Shown piece after piece: positions 44,723 through 53,597 of a DNA stretch of 64,000 nt; position 1 is the stretch's first letter; each line of letters begins with the position of its first letter. The stretch is taken from the NCBI RefSeq assembly GCF_003385185.1, contig NZ_PQHZ01000005.1, forward strand, positions 62,001 to 126,000, read 5' to 3'. Source of the stretch: Amycolatopsis palatopharyngis. GTDB lineage: Bacteria > Actinomycetota > Actinomycetes > Mycobacteriales > Pseudonocardiaceae. Under the pieces are notes generated by a model. That model saw only the letters and a list, made by a program, of their open reading frames with translations. It was not told the DNA's origin and ran no database searches. The position numbers and the translations under genes are program-made.

Positions 44723-45932
44723 CCGCAGAGGCACCGGCGGCGCCGGGGCCGGTGTCCGCCGGTGCGCTCTGCGCGCGAGCCGGCGACCGCCAGCCGAAGA
44801 GCAGCACCACCAGGCCGCCGACCGCGGTGAGCGCGGCCGCCACCGGAGGCAGGGCTGTCGGCCCGGCGTTGGTGAGCACGATGCCACCCACGACTCCGGA
44901 CAGTCCCACTCCGAGGTAGATGGCCGAGGCGTTGAGGGAGAGCAACAGCCCGGCGTTGCTGCCGCCGAGTTCGATCAGCCGGTGCTGCACGGGCGGGTTG
45001 AACGACCACGTCGTCAGTCCCCAGAGCAGGAGCGCGATCGCCGCGCCCGGCACCGAGGTCGCGATCAGTGGCAGGGTCAGCAGCACCACGGTCAGGCTGG
45101 CGATCACGACGATCAGCGGCCGCCGGGAACCCCAGCGGTCCGCGGCCCTGCCGCCCGCGTAGTTGCCGAGCGCCCCGCCGATGCCGTAGCAGAGCAGCAG
45201 CAGGCTCACGGTCGTGCCGGTGACACCGGCGGTCGCGGCCAGCACCGGCGTGACGAAGGTGTAGACGCTGAACGCGGCGAGGCAGCCGAGCACGGTCGTG
45301 ACGAGCACGGCCAGCGCTCTCGGGTCCCTGGCGACGGTGAACCGCTGCGCCAGCGGGACCGGTGGTGGCGGTGCGACCGCGGGCAGCGCCAGTCGCACGG
45401 CCAGCGCTCCCAGTACGGAGAACACCGCGACCAGCGCGAAGACCCATCGGTAGCCGAGCGGTCCGGACAGCAGACTGCCCAGTGGCACGCCGAGGATGGT
45501 GGCCAGGGTCAGTCCGCCGAACACCGCGGCGACCGCCCTGCCCCGGCGATGCGGCGGATTCAGTTCGGCGGCGACCATGCTGGCGGCCGGGGTGAAGACG
45601 GCGGCGCCGATCGCGGTGACCATCCGGGCCGCGAAGAGCAGACCGTAGCCCGGCGCGAGGGCGGCCAGCACGTTGCCGAGCGCCGTCACCAGCAAAGCCA
45701 CCACCAGGAGGGTGCGCCGTTCCCAGCGCCCTGTGGCGGCCGCGAACAGCGGCGACCCGATGGCGTAGGCGATCGCGAACGCGGTGACGAGCTGGGCCGC
45801 CGTGGCCGCCGACACGTGCAGTTCGGCGGTGAGCGCGGGGAGCAGACCCGCGACGACATAACCGCTCGTCCCCACGGCGAACGTGCCCAACGCCAGCACC
45901 GAGGTCCGGCCGGCGTACGGATGGGTGGTCAT
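44655..45932 (-). CDS. MFS transporter, DHA1-like drug efflux family
   Basis: The protein has 425 aa and about 12 membrane helices. VLALGTFAVGTSGYVVAGLL and LVTAFAIAYAIGSPLFAAAT form the first two; GRWERRTLLV matches motif A. The C-terminal 40 residues are Pro/Ala/Arg-rich and cytoplasmic. The divergent ArsR-type regulator probably controls it. Confidence 0.92.
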   Translation of the reverse strand: MTTHPYAGRTSVLALGTFAVGTSGYVVAGLLPALTAELHVSAATAAQLVTAFAIAYAIGSPLFAAATGRWERRTLLVVALLVTALGNVLAALAPGYGLLFAARMVTAIGAAVFTPAASMVAAELNPPHRRGRAVAAVFGGLTLATILGVPLGSLLSGPLGYRWVFALVAVFSVLGALAVRLALPAVAPPPPVPLAQRFTVARDPRALAVLVTTVLGCLAAFSVYTFVTPVLAATAGVTGTTVSLLLLCYGIGGALGNYAGGRAADRWGSRRPLIVVIASLTVVLLTLPLIATSVPGAAIALLLWGLTTWSFNPPVQHRLIELGGSNAGLLLSLNASAIYLGVGLSGVVGGIVLTNAGPTALPPVAAALTAVGGLVVLLFGWRSPARAQSAPADTGPGAAGASAVSRGVPRPHSPVRDRPAVRARR

Positions 45933-45963
45933 CGCGGTCCCCTGACCTTTGTTCGACGAGCGT

Positions 45964-45989
45964 CATAGTTCGATGCGAATCGTACTATG
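45964..45989. promoter_or_regulatory. Candidate ArsR operator palindrome between MFS and arsR-like gene
   Basis: CATAGTTCGAT (45964-45974) and ATCGTACTATG (45979-45989) form an inverted repeat with one mismatch. It lies in the 96-bp divergent gap close to the MFS start, which suits repression by the ArsR protein. Confidence 0.6.
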
Positions 45990-46016
45990 GCTGGACGAGA
46001 AGTTCGAAGCCCGTCG

Positions 46017-46022
46017 TACAAT
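46017..46022 (+). promoter_or_regulatory. -10 box of the ArsR-type regulator gene
   Basis: TACAAT ends 6 bases before ATG 46029, which would give a leaderless transcript. This is the same layout as at 42340. Confidence 0.5.
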
Positions 46023-46028
46023 TGCCGC

Positions 46029-46349
46029 ATGGCCACCGCCGAGGAGACGAAGCAACTACCGTTTCCCGACCGATCGGAGATCCGCATCGAGTCGGTGCTG
46101 CAGGCACTGGCCGACCCGGTACGTCTGGCAATGGTGCGCCAACTGGCCGGGGCGGAGGAGATCTCCTGCAGCGGTTTCGACGTCTCCGTGAGCAAGTCCA
46201 CACTCACCCACCATCTGCGCACACTGCGCGAATCGGGCATCATCACCGGGCGCCACCAGGGCACGACGCGGTTCAACTCCCTGCGCAGGGACGATCTCGA
46301 CGCCCTCTTCCCCGGCCTGCTCGACGGGGTACTCGCCGCCCGCCGATGA
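46029..46349 (+). CDS. ArsR-family winged-helix transcriptional regulator
   Basis: The protein has 106 aa from ATG 46029. LQALADPVRLAMVRQLAG, then VSVSKSTLTHHLRTLRESG (recognition helix), then ITGRHQGTTRFNSLRRDDLD are the ArsR winged helix. The metal-binding CVC motif is absent, so the ligand may be organic. It is divergent from the DHA1-type transporter. Confidence 0.92.
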   Translation: MATAEETKQLPFPDRSEIRIESVLQALADPVRLAMVRQLAGAEEISCSGFDVSVSKSTLTHHLRTLRESGIITGRHQGTTRFNSLRRDDLDALFPGLLDGVLAARR

Positions 46350-46374
46350 CCGCGTGGGCAGGCTCACGCGGTCA
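46347..46374 (+). terminator. Hairpin at the ArsR gene stop
   Basis: TGACCGCGTG (46347-46356) and CACGCGGTCA (46365-46374) pair perfectly around GGCAGGCT. The left arm contains the stop codon of the regulator. Confidence 0.65.
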
Positions 46375-46378
46375 CAGG

Positions 46379-46432
46379 ATGACAACGGCACGCTTGTGCG
46401 TTGGACTGGTTGTGCAGCCCGCCGGCGCGTGA
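46379..46432 (+). CDS. Putative 17-aa leader peptide upstream of MFS exporter
   Basis: ATG 46379 to TGA 46430 encodes MTTARLCVGLVVQPAGA. It ends 12 bases before a terminator-like hairpin (46445-46476), and the drug-exporter gene starts at 46566. The ribosome-binding site is weak (ACAGG). This arrangement is known from antibiotic-induced attenuation of resistance genes, where ribosome stalling on the leader prevents termination. No experimental support is available from sequence. Confidence 0.5.
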   Translation: MTTARLCVGLVVQPAGA

Positions 46433-46444
46433 GGCGAGCACCCG

Positions 46445-46484
46445 GGACGGCCCGATCAGGGGTGATTCGGCCGTCCTTGATTTT
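46445..46484 (+). terminator. Terminator-like attenuator hairpin in leader of MFS gene
   Basis: GGACGGCCCGATCA (46445-46458) pairs with TGATTCGGCCGTCC (46463-46476), with two mismatches, around GGGG, and is followed by TTGATTTT. It lies 81 bases before the exporter start, after a short leader open reading frame. Confidence 0.6.
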
Positions 46485-46565
46485 CGGCTTCCGCTGTATC
46501 GATCCAGAGCCGCTCGATGCGCCCGGCCGATCCAGCACCCGCCCGTAACGTTCGGAAGGACAGCC

Positions 46566-47759
46566 GTGCCCATCGCACTGCTCGCACTCGCCATCGGCGC
46601 CTTCGGTATCGGGACCACCGAATTCGTCATGATGGGCGTGCTGCCGCAGGCCGCAGCCGACTTCGGTGTCTCGATCCCGTCCGCCGGCTATCTCATCTCC
46701 GGCTACGCACTCGGCGTGGTCATCGGAGCTCCGCTGCTCACGGCCGTCGCCGTACGACTGCCACGCAAAACCATGCTGCTGGCGATGATGGGGCTGTTCA
46801 CCGCCGGAAACGTCCTGTTCGCCCTCGCGCCGAACCACGAGCTCGGCGTGGTCTTCCGCTTCATCGCGGGCCTGCCGCACGGCGCGTTCTTCGGCGCGGG
46901 CGCGGTGGTGGCCTCCAGCCTGGTGGCGAAGGGCGACCGGGCCAAGGCCGTGTCGATGATGTTCATGGGCCTCACCCTGGCCAACGTCGTCGGCGTGCCC
47001 CTCGGCACCCTGCTCGGCCAGCAGGTCGGCTGGCGTGCGACCTTCGCGCTGGTCGCGGTGATCGGACTGGTGGCCATCGGCGGTATCGCCAAGCTGGTCC
47101 CGCACCAGGGCAAGCCCGCGGAGACCTCCCTGCGCGGCGAGCTCGCCGCGTTCCGCAAGCCGCAGGTGTGGCTCGCGCTCGCCATCGTCACCTTCGGCCT
47201 CGGCGGAGTGTTCGCCTGCCTGAGCTACGTCACGCCGATGATGACCGACGTGGCCGGTTTCCAGCCCGCGAGCGTCACGCTGCTGCTGTCGCTGGCCGGG
47301 CTCGGCATGACGCTGGGCAACTTCCTCGGCGGCAGGCTCGCGGACCGTGCGCTGATGCCGAGCCTGTACGTCGCACTTGGCGCGCTGGCCACTGTGCTCG
47401 CCGTCTTCACGATCACCGCGCAGGGCAAGATCGGCGCGGCGATCACGATCTTCCTCGTCGGTGTGGCCGGCTTCATGATCGGCCCGATGATGCAGGCGCG
47501 GATCATGGAGAAGGCGGGCGGCACGCCGTCGATGGTCTCGGCGGCCGTGCAGTCGGCCTTCAACATCGCCAACTCGATCGGCGCCTACCTCGGCGGGCTC
47601 GTCATCGCAGGCGGCCTCGGGCTGGTCGCGCCCAACTGGGTGGGTGCGCTGCTGGCCGTGCTCGGCCTGAGCATCGCGGTGGTGTCCGGCACGCTGGACC
47701 GTCGCGAGGACGCCGACACACCCGCCCCGGCCCCGGCCATGGCGACCGCGGGTTCCTGA
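46566..47759 (+). CDS. MFS exporter of the chloramphenicol/sugar-efflux DHA1 type
   Basis: The protein has 397 aa from GTG 46566, with GGAAGGA upstream, and about 12 membrane helices. ALAIGAFGIGTTEFVMMGVL and the motif A loop VRLPRKTML resemble CmlR/AraJ-type exporters. The leader peptide and hairpin upstream suggest induction by a ribosome-targeting drug. The ligand cannot be predicted. It lies after the arsR-like gene but has its own leader. Confidence 0.9.
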   Translation: MPIALLALAIGAFGIGTTEFVMMGVLPQAAADFGVSIPSAGYLISGYALGVVIGAPLLTAVAVRLPRKTMLLAMMGLFTAGNVLFALAPNHELGVVFRFIAGLPHGAFFGAGAVVASSLVAKGDRAKAVSMMFMGLTLANVVGVPLGTLLGQQVGWRATFALVAVIGLVAIGGIAKLVPHQGKPAETSLRGELAAFRKPQVWLALAIVTFGLGGVFACLSYVTPMMTDVAGFQPASVTLLLSLAGLGMTLGNFLGGRLADRALMPSLYVALGALATVLAVFTITAQGKIGAAITIFLVGVAGFMIGPMMQARIMEKAGGTPSMVSAAVQSAFNIANSIGAYLGGLVIAGGLGLVAPNWVGALLAVLGLSIAVVSGTLDRREDADTPAPAPAMATAGS

Positions 47760-47795
47760 GGCTCAGCCGAGCGGGCCGCCGGCGGGGCTGGGCTG

Positions 47796-47853
47796 AAGTT
47801 CCCCAATGCGGCATTGGGGAACTTCAACGTCCCCAATGCCACATTGGGGACAT
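47796..47853. repeat. 58-nt double palindrome, copy 1
   Basis: This stretch holds two stem-loops: AAGTTCCCCAATGC with its complement around one G, then GTCCCCAATG with its complement around CCA. It is identical to 61525-61582 and sits between the convergent MFS and DUF3017 genes, so it may work as a bidirectional terminator. It is probably part of a dispersed genomic repeat family. Confidence 0.9.
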
Positions 47854-47865
47854 CACGAGTGGCTG

Positions 47866-48168
47866 TCAGCCGAGCGGGCCGCCGGTGATGGTGAGTGCGA
47901 CGAAGAGGATCAGGATGCCGAGGCCCGCATAGCTGAGGATGTCCACGCTACGGCCGCGAATGCACAGCAACCCCGCCTGCTCGTCGGACAGCGCCGCGCG
48001 CAGGACGGACGCCACCAGGAGGGCGCCGCCGATCAGCGCGGCACCCTGACGCCAGTGGTACATCCCGATCCGCAGGGCCGCCACCGCCACCAGCGCCATG
48101 ACCACCGCGAACGGCAGGTGCACGAGCAGGTTGCGGGTGCCGCGGCGCGGTGAGGTCACCGTGCTCAA
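47866..48168 (-). CDS. DUF3017 membrane protein
   Basis: The protein has 100 aa. Three membrane helices are visible ([56 protein letters not shown]). It starts with TTG 48168, which overlaps the FolD stop; a GTG at 48159 is an alternative. Proteins of this family are commonly encoded next to folD in actinobacteria. The function is unknown. Confidence 0.82.
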   Translation of the reverse strand: MSTVTSPRRGTRNLLVHLPFAVVMALVAVAALRIGMYHWRQGAALIGGALLVASVLRAALSDEQAGLLCIRGRSVDILSYAGLGILILFVALTITGGPLG

Positions 48169-49028
48169 CCCGCCGCGGCCCGTTCGGCGGCCTCGACCAC
48201 GTTGGTGATCAGCATCGCCCTGGTCATCGGGCCGATCCCGCCGGGGTTCGGGGACAGGAACCCGGCGACCTCCTCGACCCCGGTCGCCACGTCGCCCGCC
48301 AGTGCGCCGTCGACGCGGGAGACACCGACGTCGAGCACCGCGGCGCCGGGTTTCACCATGTCGGGGGTGATGAGGCCGGGCACGCCCGCGGCCGCGATCA
48401 CGATGTCCGCCCGCCGCACCTCGGCGGCGAGGTCGGTGGTGCCGGTATGGCAGAGCGTGACCGTCGCGTTCTCGCTGCGCCTGGTCAACAGCAGCCCGAG
48501 TGTTCTGCCGACGGTGATCCCCCTGCCGACCACGGTCACCCGCGCCCCTGCGATCGGCACCTCGTACCGGCGCAGCAACTCGATGATGCCGCGCGGCGTG
48601 CAGGGCAGCGCGGCCGGCTGGTTGAGCACCAGCCTGCCGAGGCTCACAGGTGCGAGACCATCGGCGTCCTTGGCCGGGTCGATGCGTTCCAGCACGGCAC
48701 CCTCATCCAGGTGCTTCGGCAGCGGGAGCTGCACGATGTAGCCGGTGCAGGCCGGATCGGCGTTGAGTTCGTCGATCACCGCCACCAGCTTCTGCTGGGA
48801 GATGTCGGCAGGCAGGTCCCGGCGGATCGAGGTCACGCCCACCTTCGCGCTGTCGGCGTGCTTGGCCTTGACATACCAGTGAGAACCCGGGTCGTCGCCG
48901 ACCAGCACCGTCGCCAGACCAGGGGTGATCCCCTGCTCGGCCAGTGCCGCTACGCGAGGCGCGAGCTCCGCGAAGATGGCGTCCTTTGTGGCCTTACCGT
49001 CCAGAACAGTCGCCGTCACGGTCGTCAT
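48165..49028 (-). CDS. folD: Methylenetetrahydrofolate dehydrogenase/cyclohydrolase
   Basis: The protein has 287 aa from ATG 49028, which overlaps the stop of the transporter (ATGA). HWYVKAKH contains the catalytic Tyr and Lys, [11 protein letters not shown] the NADP-binding loop, and [13 protein letters not shown] the family end motif. It interconverts 5,10-methylene-, methenyl- and 10-formyl-tetrahydrofolate and supplies one-carbon units for purine synthesis. Confidence 0.96.
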   Translation of the reverse strand: MTTVTATVLDGKATKDAIFAELAPRVAALAEQGITPGLATVLVGDDPGSHWYVKAKHADSAKVGVTSIRRDLPADISQQKLVAVIDELNADPACTGYIVQLPLPKHLDEGAVLERIDPAKDADGLAPVSLGRLVLNQPAALPCTPRGIIELLRRYEVPIAGARVTVVGRGITVGRTLGLLLTRRSENATVTLCHTGTTDLAAEVRRADIVIAAAGVPGLITPDMVKPGAAVLDVGVSRVDGALAGDVATGVEEVAGFLSPNPGGIGPMTRAMLITNVVEAAERAAAG

Positions 49029-50050
49029 TGTTCCAAACGGGGCCGCCATCGCCGTCGCCCGCCCATCCCGGCGATGACCACGGCGACCAGTGCCAGCGCG
49101 GTTGCGCTCAAGGTGGTGATCGAAAGCGGCCGTCCCGCGGCGGGCAGGAACACGTCCAGCAGCACCGAGCCGATCAGTTGCCCGGCGATCGCCGACAGCC
49201 CCAGCAGCAGCACCCCGGTCCAGCGGACCACGAGCGAGGCCAGTGCGATGAAGGCGATCCCGACCAGCCCGCCGAGATAGAGCACCGGGTTCTCCGGGGC
49301 GGCCGCGGGACCACCGCGCACGATCAGCGAGATCAGCCACGCCAGCACCAGTACGACCGTGCCGACGGTGAAGTTGATCAGCGCCGCGGTGAGCGCGCTG
49401 CCCGAAGCCTTGCCGACATGCCCGTTGATCGCCTGCTGCACGGCAACGAACACCCCGGCGACCACGGGCAGCGTCAGCAACCACAAGCGTCCCGGCCCGC
49501 CCGCCACGTTCAGGCCACCGGAGACGGACCAGGCCACCGCGACGAGGGTGAGCGCAGCACCGAGCACGCGCGTGAGGCTCAGTCGCTGTGCACCGGCGGG
49601 CCCGAGCCCCATCCGGTCCACGAACAGGCCGCTCACGGTCTGCCCCGCGACGACACCGACGGTGAACAGCGAGACCCCGAGCACACCGACGGTGACCGAC
49701 TGGCCTGCCACGAACATGGCGCCGCCGACACCGCCGAGACACTGCCAGGGCCGCAGGCCGCCCTCGCGCAACGCGGCGACGAGGCGGCGCATGCCCGCCC
49801 GCATCGCAGGCAGCAGGGGCACCAGTGCCACGAGCACCAGCAGGCCACCGCCGAAGGAGATGACCGCGGCGAGCAGCGAATCGTGCAGTTCGACACTGAG
49901 CTGCCCGTTGATCCGACTCTGCGCGGCCATGGCGAGTCCGGCCGCTATGGCGAGCGACACACCGAACACTCGCGGGGTGCTCGGTTCTCGCCGGTTCGTG
50001 TCGGAATCGCGCCGCTGAGAACCCGAAGTGGTACGGGCAGTAGTCATCAC
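49025..50050 (-). CDS. DMT-superfamily (YdcZ/DUF606-type) membrane transporter
   Basis: The protein has 341 aa and about ten membrane helices in two homologous halves. The YdcZ-like repeat motifs are [20 protein letters not shown] and [23 protein letters not shown] 50050 is used; ATG 50047 is an alternative. The first 28 residues are polar and cytoplasmic. The substrate is unknown. The gene shares an operon with folD. Confidence 0.88.
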   Translation of the reverse strand: MMTTARTTSGSQRRDSDTNRREPSTPRVFGVSLAIAAGLAMAAQSRINGQLSVELHDSLLAAVISFGGGLLVLVALVPLLPAMRAGMRRLVAALREGGLRPWQCLGGVGGAMFVAGQSVTVGVLGVSLFTVGVVAGQTVSGLFVDRMGLGPAGAQRLSLTRVLGAALTLVAVAWSVSGGLNVAGGPGRLWLLTLPVVAGVFVAVQQAINGHVGKASGSALTAALINFTVGTVVLVLAWLISLIVRGGPAAAPENPVLYLGGLVGIAFIALASLVVRWTGVLLLGLSAIAGQLIGSVLLDVFLPAAGRPLSITTLSATALALVAVVIAGMGGRRRWRPRLEQ

Positions 50051-50214
50051 GATCTATTGTCAACCCGCCAGCCGGGCCAAACTTCCCCGGATCGGTGATT
50101 TATGCCCCGAAACACACTCGCTCTGCCGCCTCGACCACGTCGTTCACCAGGAAGAAGAGCCCGGAAACTCACATGCCCCGTGCATAAGCGTGGGTAACAA
50201 GTCAAGATGTTCTG

Positions 50215-52905
50215 GTGGCACAAGCGACGCAGCTGAACGCAACCGAGCAGGACACACTGGTCAAACAGATAGGACTGTCCCTGCTCCGCGCTGCCCCGCG
50301 CGACTGGCAGCGCGTCACCGCGGAGTACCGCGCCGTCGGCAGGTTCCATGAGCTGAACGGCGAGATCGTCCTCGCTGACGGGTCGACGGTGGACTGGGTG
50401 GCCACCCACGACATCGCGACGCTCTTCGGCCGCCTGCGCGCGGGCATGTACCGGGAGGGGCGGGGAACCTGGTTCAACGCCCGCTACCAGCTGGACCACC
50501 CGTCCAGCTACAACCTGGAGTACGACCGCGAGGAACCCAGGTGGGACCTCATGCCGCCGCCGCAGGCCTATGCCGACGAGCTGCGCATGTTCCCCCGCTC
50601 GGAGGACAACGTGCCGGAATGGCTGATGCGCCGGATGTCCGGCCTCGGCCCCGAACGGCCGGGTCCGCGCTTCCGGATCGCCCGGATCTTCGACGGTGCC
50701 GGCCCGGGGGGCCGACCCGTGATCAACCGCCCTGAACTCGAGGTCGACGAGCAGGACCGATTGCTGGAGTACCTCGACGCCGCGCCGGTCGTGGTCCCGA
50801 ACAGGGGCTACGACATCGACCGGCTCGCGAGCACTCCGGAAGGAACCGTCCCGGTCGCCTTCCACAGCGACGGTGTCTGGATCTGGCCCGCCGCCGTCAA
50901 CTACTACCTGCGGGAGTACGGCGTCTCCCCCGAACCCGATCTGATCCAGCACATCCACGCCAGCGGCTTCGCCGTACCCGCGGTTCCCGATCAGCTGCGA
51001 CAGGCCGCGGCGGCACACATCAACCGGGGCGCCCCGCCGCCACGTCAGGCACCGCCACCAGTGCCACCGCCCGTGACCCCGCCGCAGGCCGAGGGGCACA
51101 CCGAGCGCGTGCCCGCACGGCAGACCGAGGAACCGCAGCAGCCCGAACCGGCCCCGGTTCAGGCCCAGACTCCGCCCCAGTCGCCGTACGAGGAGGAGTT
51201 CGACCAGACCACGTACGCCGAACCCGTGGTCGACGGCCGGGGGTTCGCGGACCGGGGGTTCACCGAACCGGCCCAGACCGAACCCGGCCAGGACGACACC
51301 CAGGTCCACGAGTCCGGCTTCGACCAGTACGACGAGTACGACACCGAGAGCTACGACGAGCCGGACTACCAGCACGACCAACAGACCGCCGGGTCGACGG
51401 ACGCCGACCAGGCACAGACGGACCAGATGCCCGACGCCGGTTCACACCGCGCGCTGGTGGACCCGCCCACGACCTTCACCCCCGCCGCGTCGATGGATCC
51501 GGGCCCGATGACCACGATCACGCCGTCGGTGCCCACACCGCCTGCCGCTTCGGAGCGGCACCCGGCCGAGGTGAGCGGTCCTGGCTCGGAGACTCAGCGT
51601 CAGGACCCCCAGCACGCGGAGACGGAGTACGCGCAGACCGAGTACGCGGGCTTCGATCACACAGGTTTTGATCACCCGGGGTTCGAACACACGGGGTTCG
51701 ATCACGCTGGGGCTTCGCCCGCAGAGTCCCAGCACCCCGAGGCCCAGCACCCAGAGGCCCAGCGCACTGGGCTGGGGCAACCCGAACCACAGCCCGGTGG
51801 CCACCGGGCCGATTTCGACGACGGCGGCCCGCCGACCCAGATCGGCGGGGTCCCGCTGCCCGAGCACGCGGAGCCGGTACTCGATCAGCTGCAGGACACT
51901 CTCCGGCAGTTGGGTGTTCCGGACGGCGACTACCGGATCGGCGAGCCCGCCGAACGGGGCTGGAGCGTCGAGGAGGTTCCCGACGGCTGGCGGGTCGGCT
52001 GGTACGAGGGCGAGTTGACCAACCCAGCGGTATTCGGTGACCCCGAGGACGCGGCCGCGTTCATGCTCGGCAAGCTCCTGCTCGCACCCGACGGCGGAGT
52101 CTCGGGAACCCAGCCGCCGCCCGCTGCCACACCCGAATCGTCGACGCCACAGCCGCAGTCAGTGCCCCCGGCACCGCCGCAGCCACCCCAGGCTCCGCCG
52201 GCTTCTGCGGCCGCTGCTTCGGGTGCCGCTGCTTCGGGTGCTGCTGCTACTTCGGAGTCGTCGGGACAGGCTCCGGCTCCCGCGCAGTCCAAGCAGGCAC
52301 CGTTGCTGACCACCCTCTCGCCGGAGATCGCCACCGGCTCGCGGCCGCAACACGGCCAGGAGGCTCCGCAGTCACCGGCACGTCCTGCCACACCCGCGCA
52401 AACGTCACCCGCCCCTGGCGCGCGGGACGAAGCGCCCGCGCAGGCACTGCCCCCGCAGGGAGTGGCCGCCAATGGTTCCGGTGCGGCCGCACCGCCCGCG
52501 CGCCCAGCGCAGACGAGCGGCGCCTCCGGCGGTGCTCCGGGAGCGGGGCAGCAGTGGCCGATTCAGCCCATGGAGGGCGAGCCGCCACTCACGTTGTTCC
52601 GTGGCAAGGAGGTGCGCGAACTCCCGGCGGGAAGTGAACTCGACCGATTCGGCGGCCCCAACGGCAATCTCACGTATGCCGCGGGCACACCGTTCGAGGA
52701 ACGGTCCCTGGTGCCGGAGTGGGTGAATCGCCCGTACCACGTGTACCGGGTACAGCGTCCGCTCGAATCGCTGGCCGGGGTCGCGATCCCGTGGTTCAAC
52801 CAGCCCGGTGGTGGCGCGGCTTACCTGCTGCCCGCTTCGATCGAGGAACTGGTCGCCGAGGGCGACTTGATCGAGTTGGAACCCGGGGAGCCGCCTGTCT
52901 CCTGA
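50215..52905 (+). CDS. Large protein with C-terminal TNT (NAD-glycohydrolase toxin-type) domain
   Basis: The protein has 896 aa from GTG 50215; no signal peptide is seen. Residues 1-265 hold an N-terminal helical domain (VKQIGLSLLRAAPRDWQRV) and a second folded part (SDGVWIWPAAVNYYLREYG). About 268-545 is Pro/Gln/Glu-rich and low-complexity, with four copies of a five-residue GFDHx-type repeat encoded by 15-bp units at 51649-51708. Residues 549-625 form a small folded domain. About 785-890 is the TNT domain, with GSELDRFGGPNGNLTY and IPWFNQPGGGAAYLLPA, matching the tuberculosis necrotising toxin of CpnT; the Gln corresponds to a catalytic residue of that NAD glycohydrolase. No ESX gene lies nearby. 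Confidence 0.85.
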   Translation: MAQATQLNATEQDTLVKQIGLSLLRAAPRDWQRVTAEYRAVGRFHELNGEIVLADGSTVDWVATHDIATLFGRLRAGMYREGRGTWFNARYQLDHPSSYNLEYDREEPRWDLMPPPQAYADELRMFPRSEDNVPEWLMRRMSGLGPERPGPRFRIARIFDGAGPGGRPVINRPELEVDEQDRLLEYLDAAPVVVPNRGYDIDRLASTPEGTVPVAFHSDGVWIWPAAVNYYLREYGVSPEPDLIQHIHASGFAVPAVPDQLRQAAAAHINRGAPPPRQAPPPVPPPVTPPQAEGHTERVPARQTEEPQQPEPAPVQAQTPPQSPYEEEFDQTTYAEPVVDGRGFADRGFTEPAQTEPGQDDTQVHESGFDQYDEYDTESYDEPDYQHDQQTAGSTDADQAQTDQMPDAGSHRALVDPPTTFTPAASMDPGPMTTITPSVPTPPAASERHPAEVSGPGSETQRQDPQHAETEYAQTEYAGFDHTGFDHPGFEHTGFDHAGASPAESQHPEAQHPEAQRTGLGQPEPQPGGHRADFDDGGPPTQIGGVPLPEHAEPVLDQLQDTLRQLGVPDGDYRIGEPAERGWSVEEVPDGWRVGWYEGELTNPAVFGDPEDAAAFMLGKLLLAPDGGVSGTQPPPAATPESSTPQPQSVPPAPPQPPQAPPASAAAASGAAASGAAATSESSGQAPAPAQSKQAPLLTTLSPEIATGSRPQHGQEAPQSPARPATPAQTSPAPGARDEAPAQALPPQGVAANGSGAAAPPARPAQTSGASGGAPGAGQQWPIQPMEGEPPLTLFRGKEVRELPAGSELDRFGGPNGNLTYAAGTPFEERSLVPEWVNRPYHVYRVQRPLESLAGVAIPWFNQPGGGAAYLLPASIEELVAEGDLIELEPGEPPVS
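51649..51708 (+). repeat. Four 15-bp tandem coding repeats
   Basis: Units of the type GGSTTCGAYCACNCN occur at 51649, 51664, 51679 and 51694. They encode GFDHT-GFDHP-GFEHT-GFDHA within the low-complexity part of the TNT protein. The copy number may vary between strains. Confidence 0.85.
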
Positions 52906-52916
52906 GAGCAGGAGCG

Positions 52917-53561
52917 TCAATCCCCGACCAGCAGCCCGTGAGCTCCAGCGAACGCGACGGCGGTCTCCAGGTCCACCCGCGCTCCCGCGAGCCGGGCCTG
53001 GCGGAGGCCGTTGGCGTCGACCCTGGCTCCACGCAGGTCGGCATCGGCCAGCTGGGCACCGTGCAGGCGCGCGCCGGTCAGGTCCGCACCTCGCAGGTCC
53101 GCTCGGGTCAGGTCGGCGTCGGTGAGGTTGGCTTCGCGCAGCCGGAGTCCGGAGAGGTCGCACCTGCGCAACCTGGCCCCGCCGAGACCGGTCAGGGACA
53201 GGTCGCTGTCGCGCAGGGTGATCGGCAACAGGCGGCATTCGTCGAACGACGAACCGAGCAGGGAGCAACCCCGCCAGGTGGACCCGGTGAGGGAAGCCCG
53301 CCGCAGGACGCAGGACCGTAGTGCCGACGAGAGGTGCTCGGAGTCCCCGAGGTCGGCGCCGGTGAAGTCGCACTCGTCGAAGGTGCATCCCTGGGTGTTC
53401 AGCCCACGGAGGTCGGCGTCGCTGAAGTCGCAGCGCACGAAGCGCCTGCGTACCCAGCGCTTTCCGGGAAGTACCGCGTCGCGATAGTCCTCCCCGACTT
53501 CCGGTTCCGGGTCCGGCTCGTCGACCCGGACGGTGCTGGACGTATCGGCGGCGTCGGTCAT
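52917..53561 (-). CDS. Pentapeptide-repeat protein
   Basis: The protein has 214 aa from ATG 53561. Repeats of the A(D/N)LXX type run through residues 40-205 (FSDADLRGLNTQG; ANLTDADLTRADLRGADLTG; AQLADADLRGARVDANGL), which fold as a right-handed quadrilateral beta-helix. The fold is shared by DNA-gyrase-protecting proteins, but the sequence alone does not show this role. It is convergent with the TNT gene, ending 11 bp away. Confidence 0.9.
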   Translation of the reverse strand: MTDAADTSSTVRVDEPDPEPEVGEDYRDAVLPGKRWVRRRFVRCDFSDADLRGLNTQGCTFDECDFTGADLGDSEHLSSALRSCVLRRASLTGSTWRGCSLLGSSFDECRLLPITLRDSDLSLTGLGGARLRRCDLSGLRLREANLTDADLTRADLRGADLTGARLHGAQLADADLRGARVDANGLRQARLAGARVDLETAVAFAGAHGLLVGD

Positions 53562-53597
53562 GTCGTCGAGCCTGACACAGCCTGCCGACAGGGTCGC

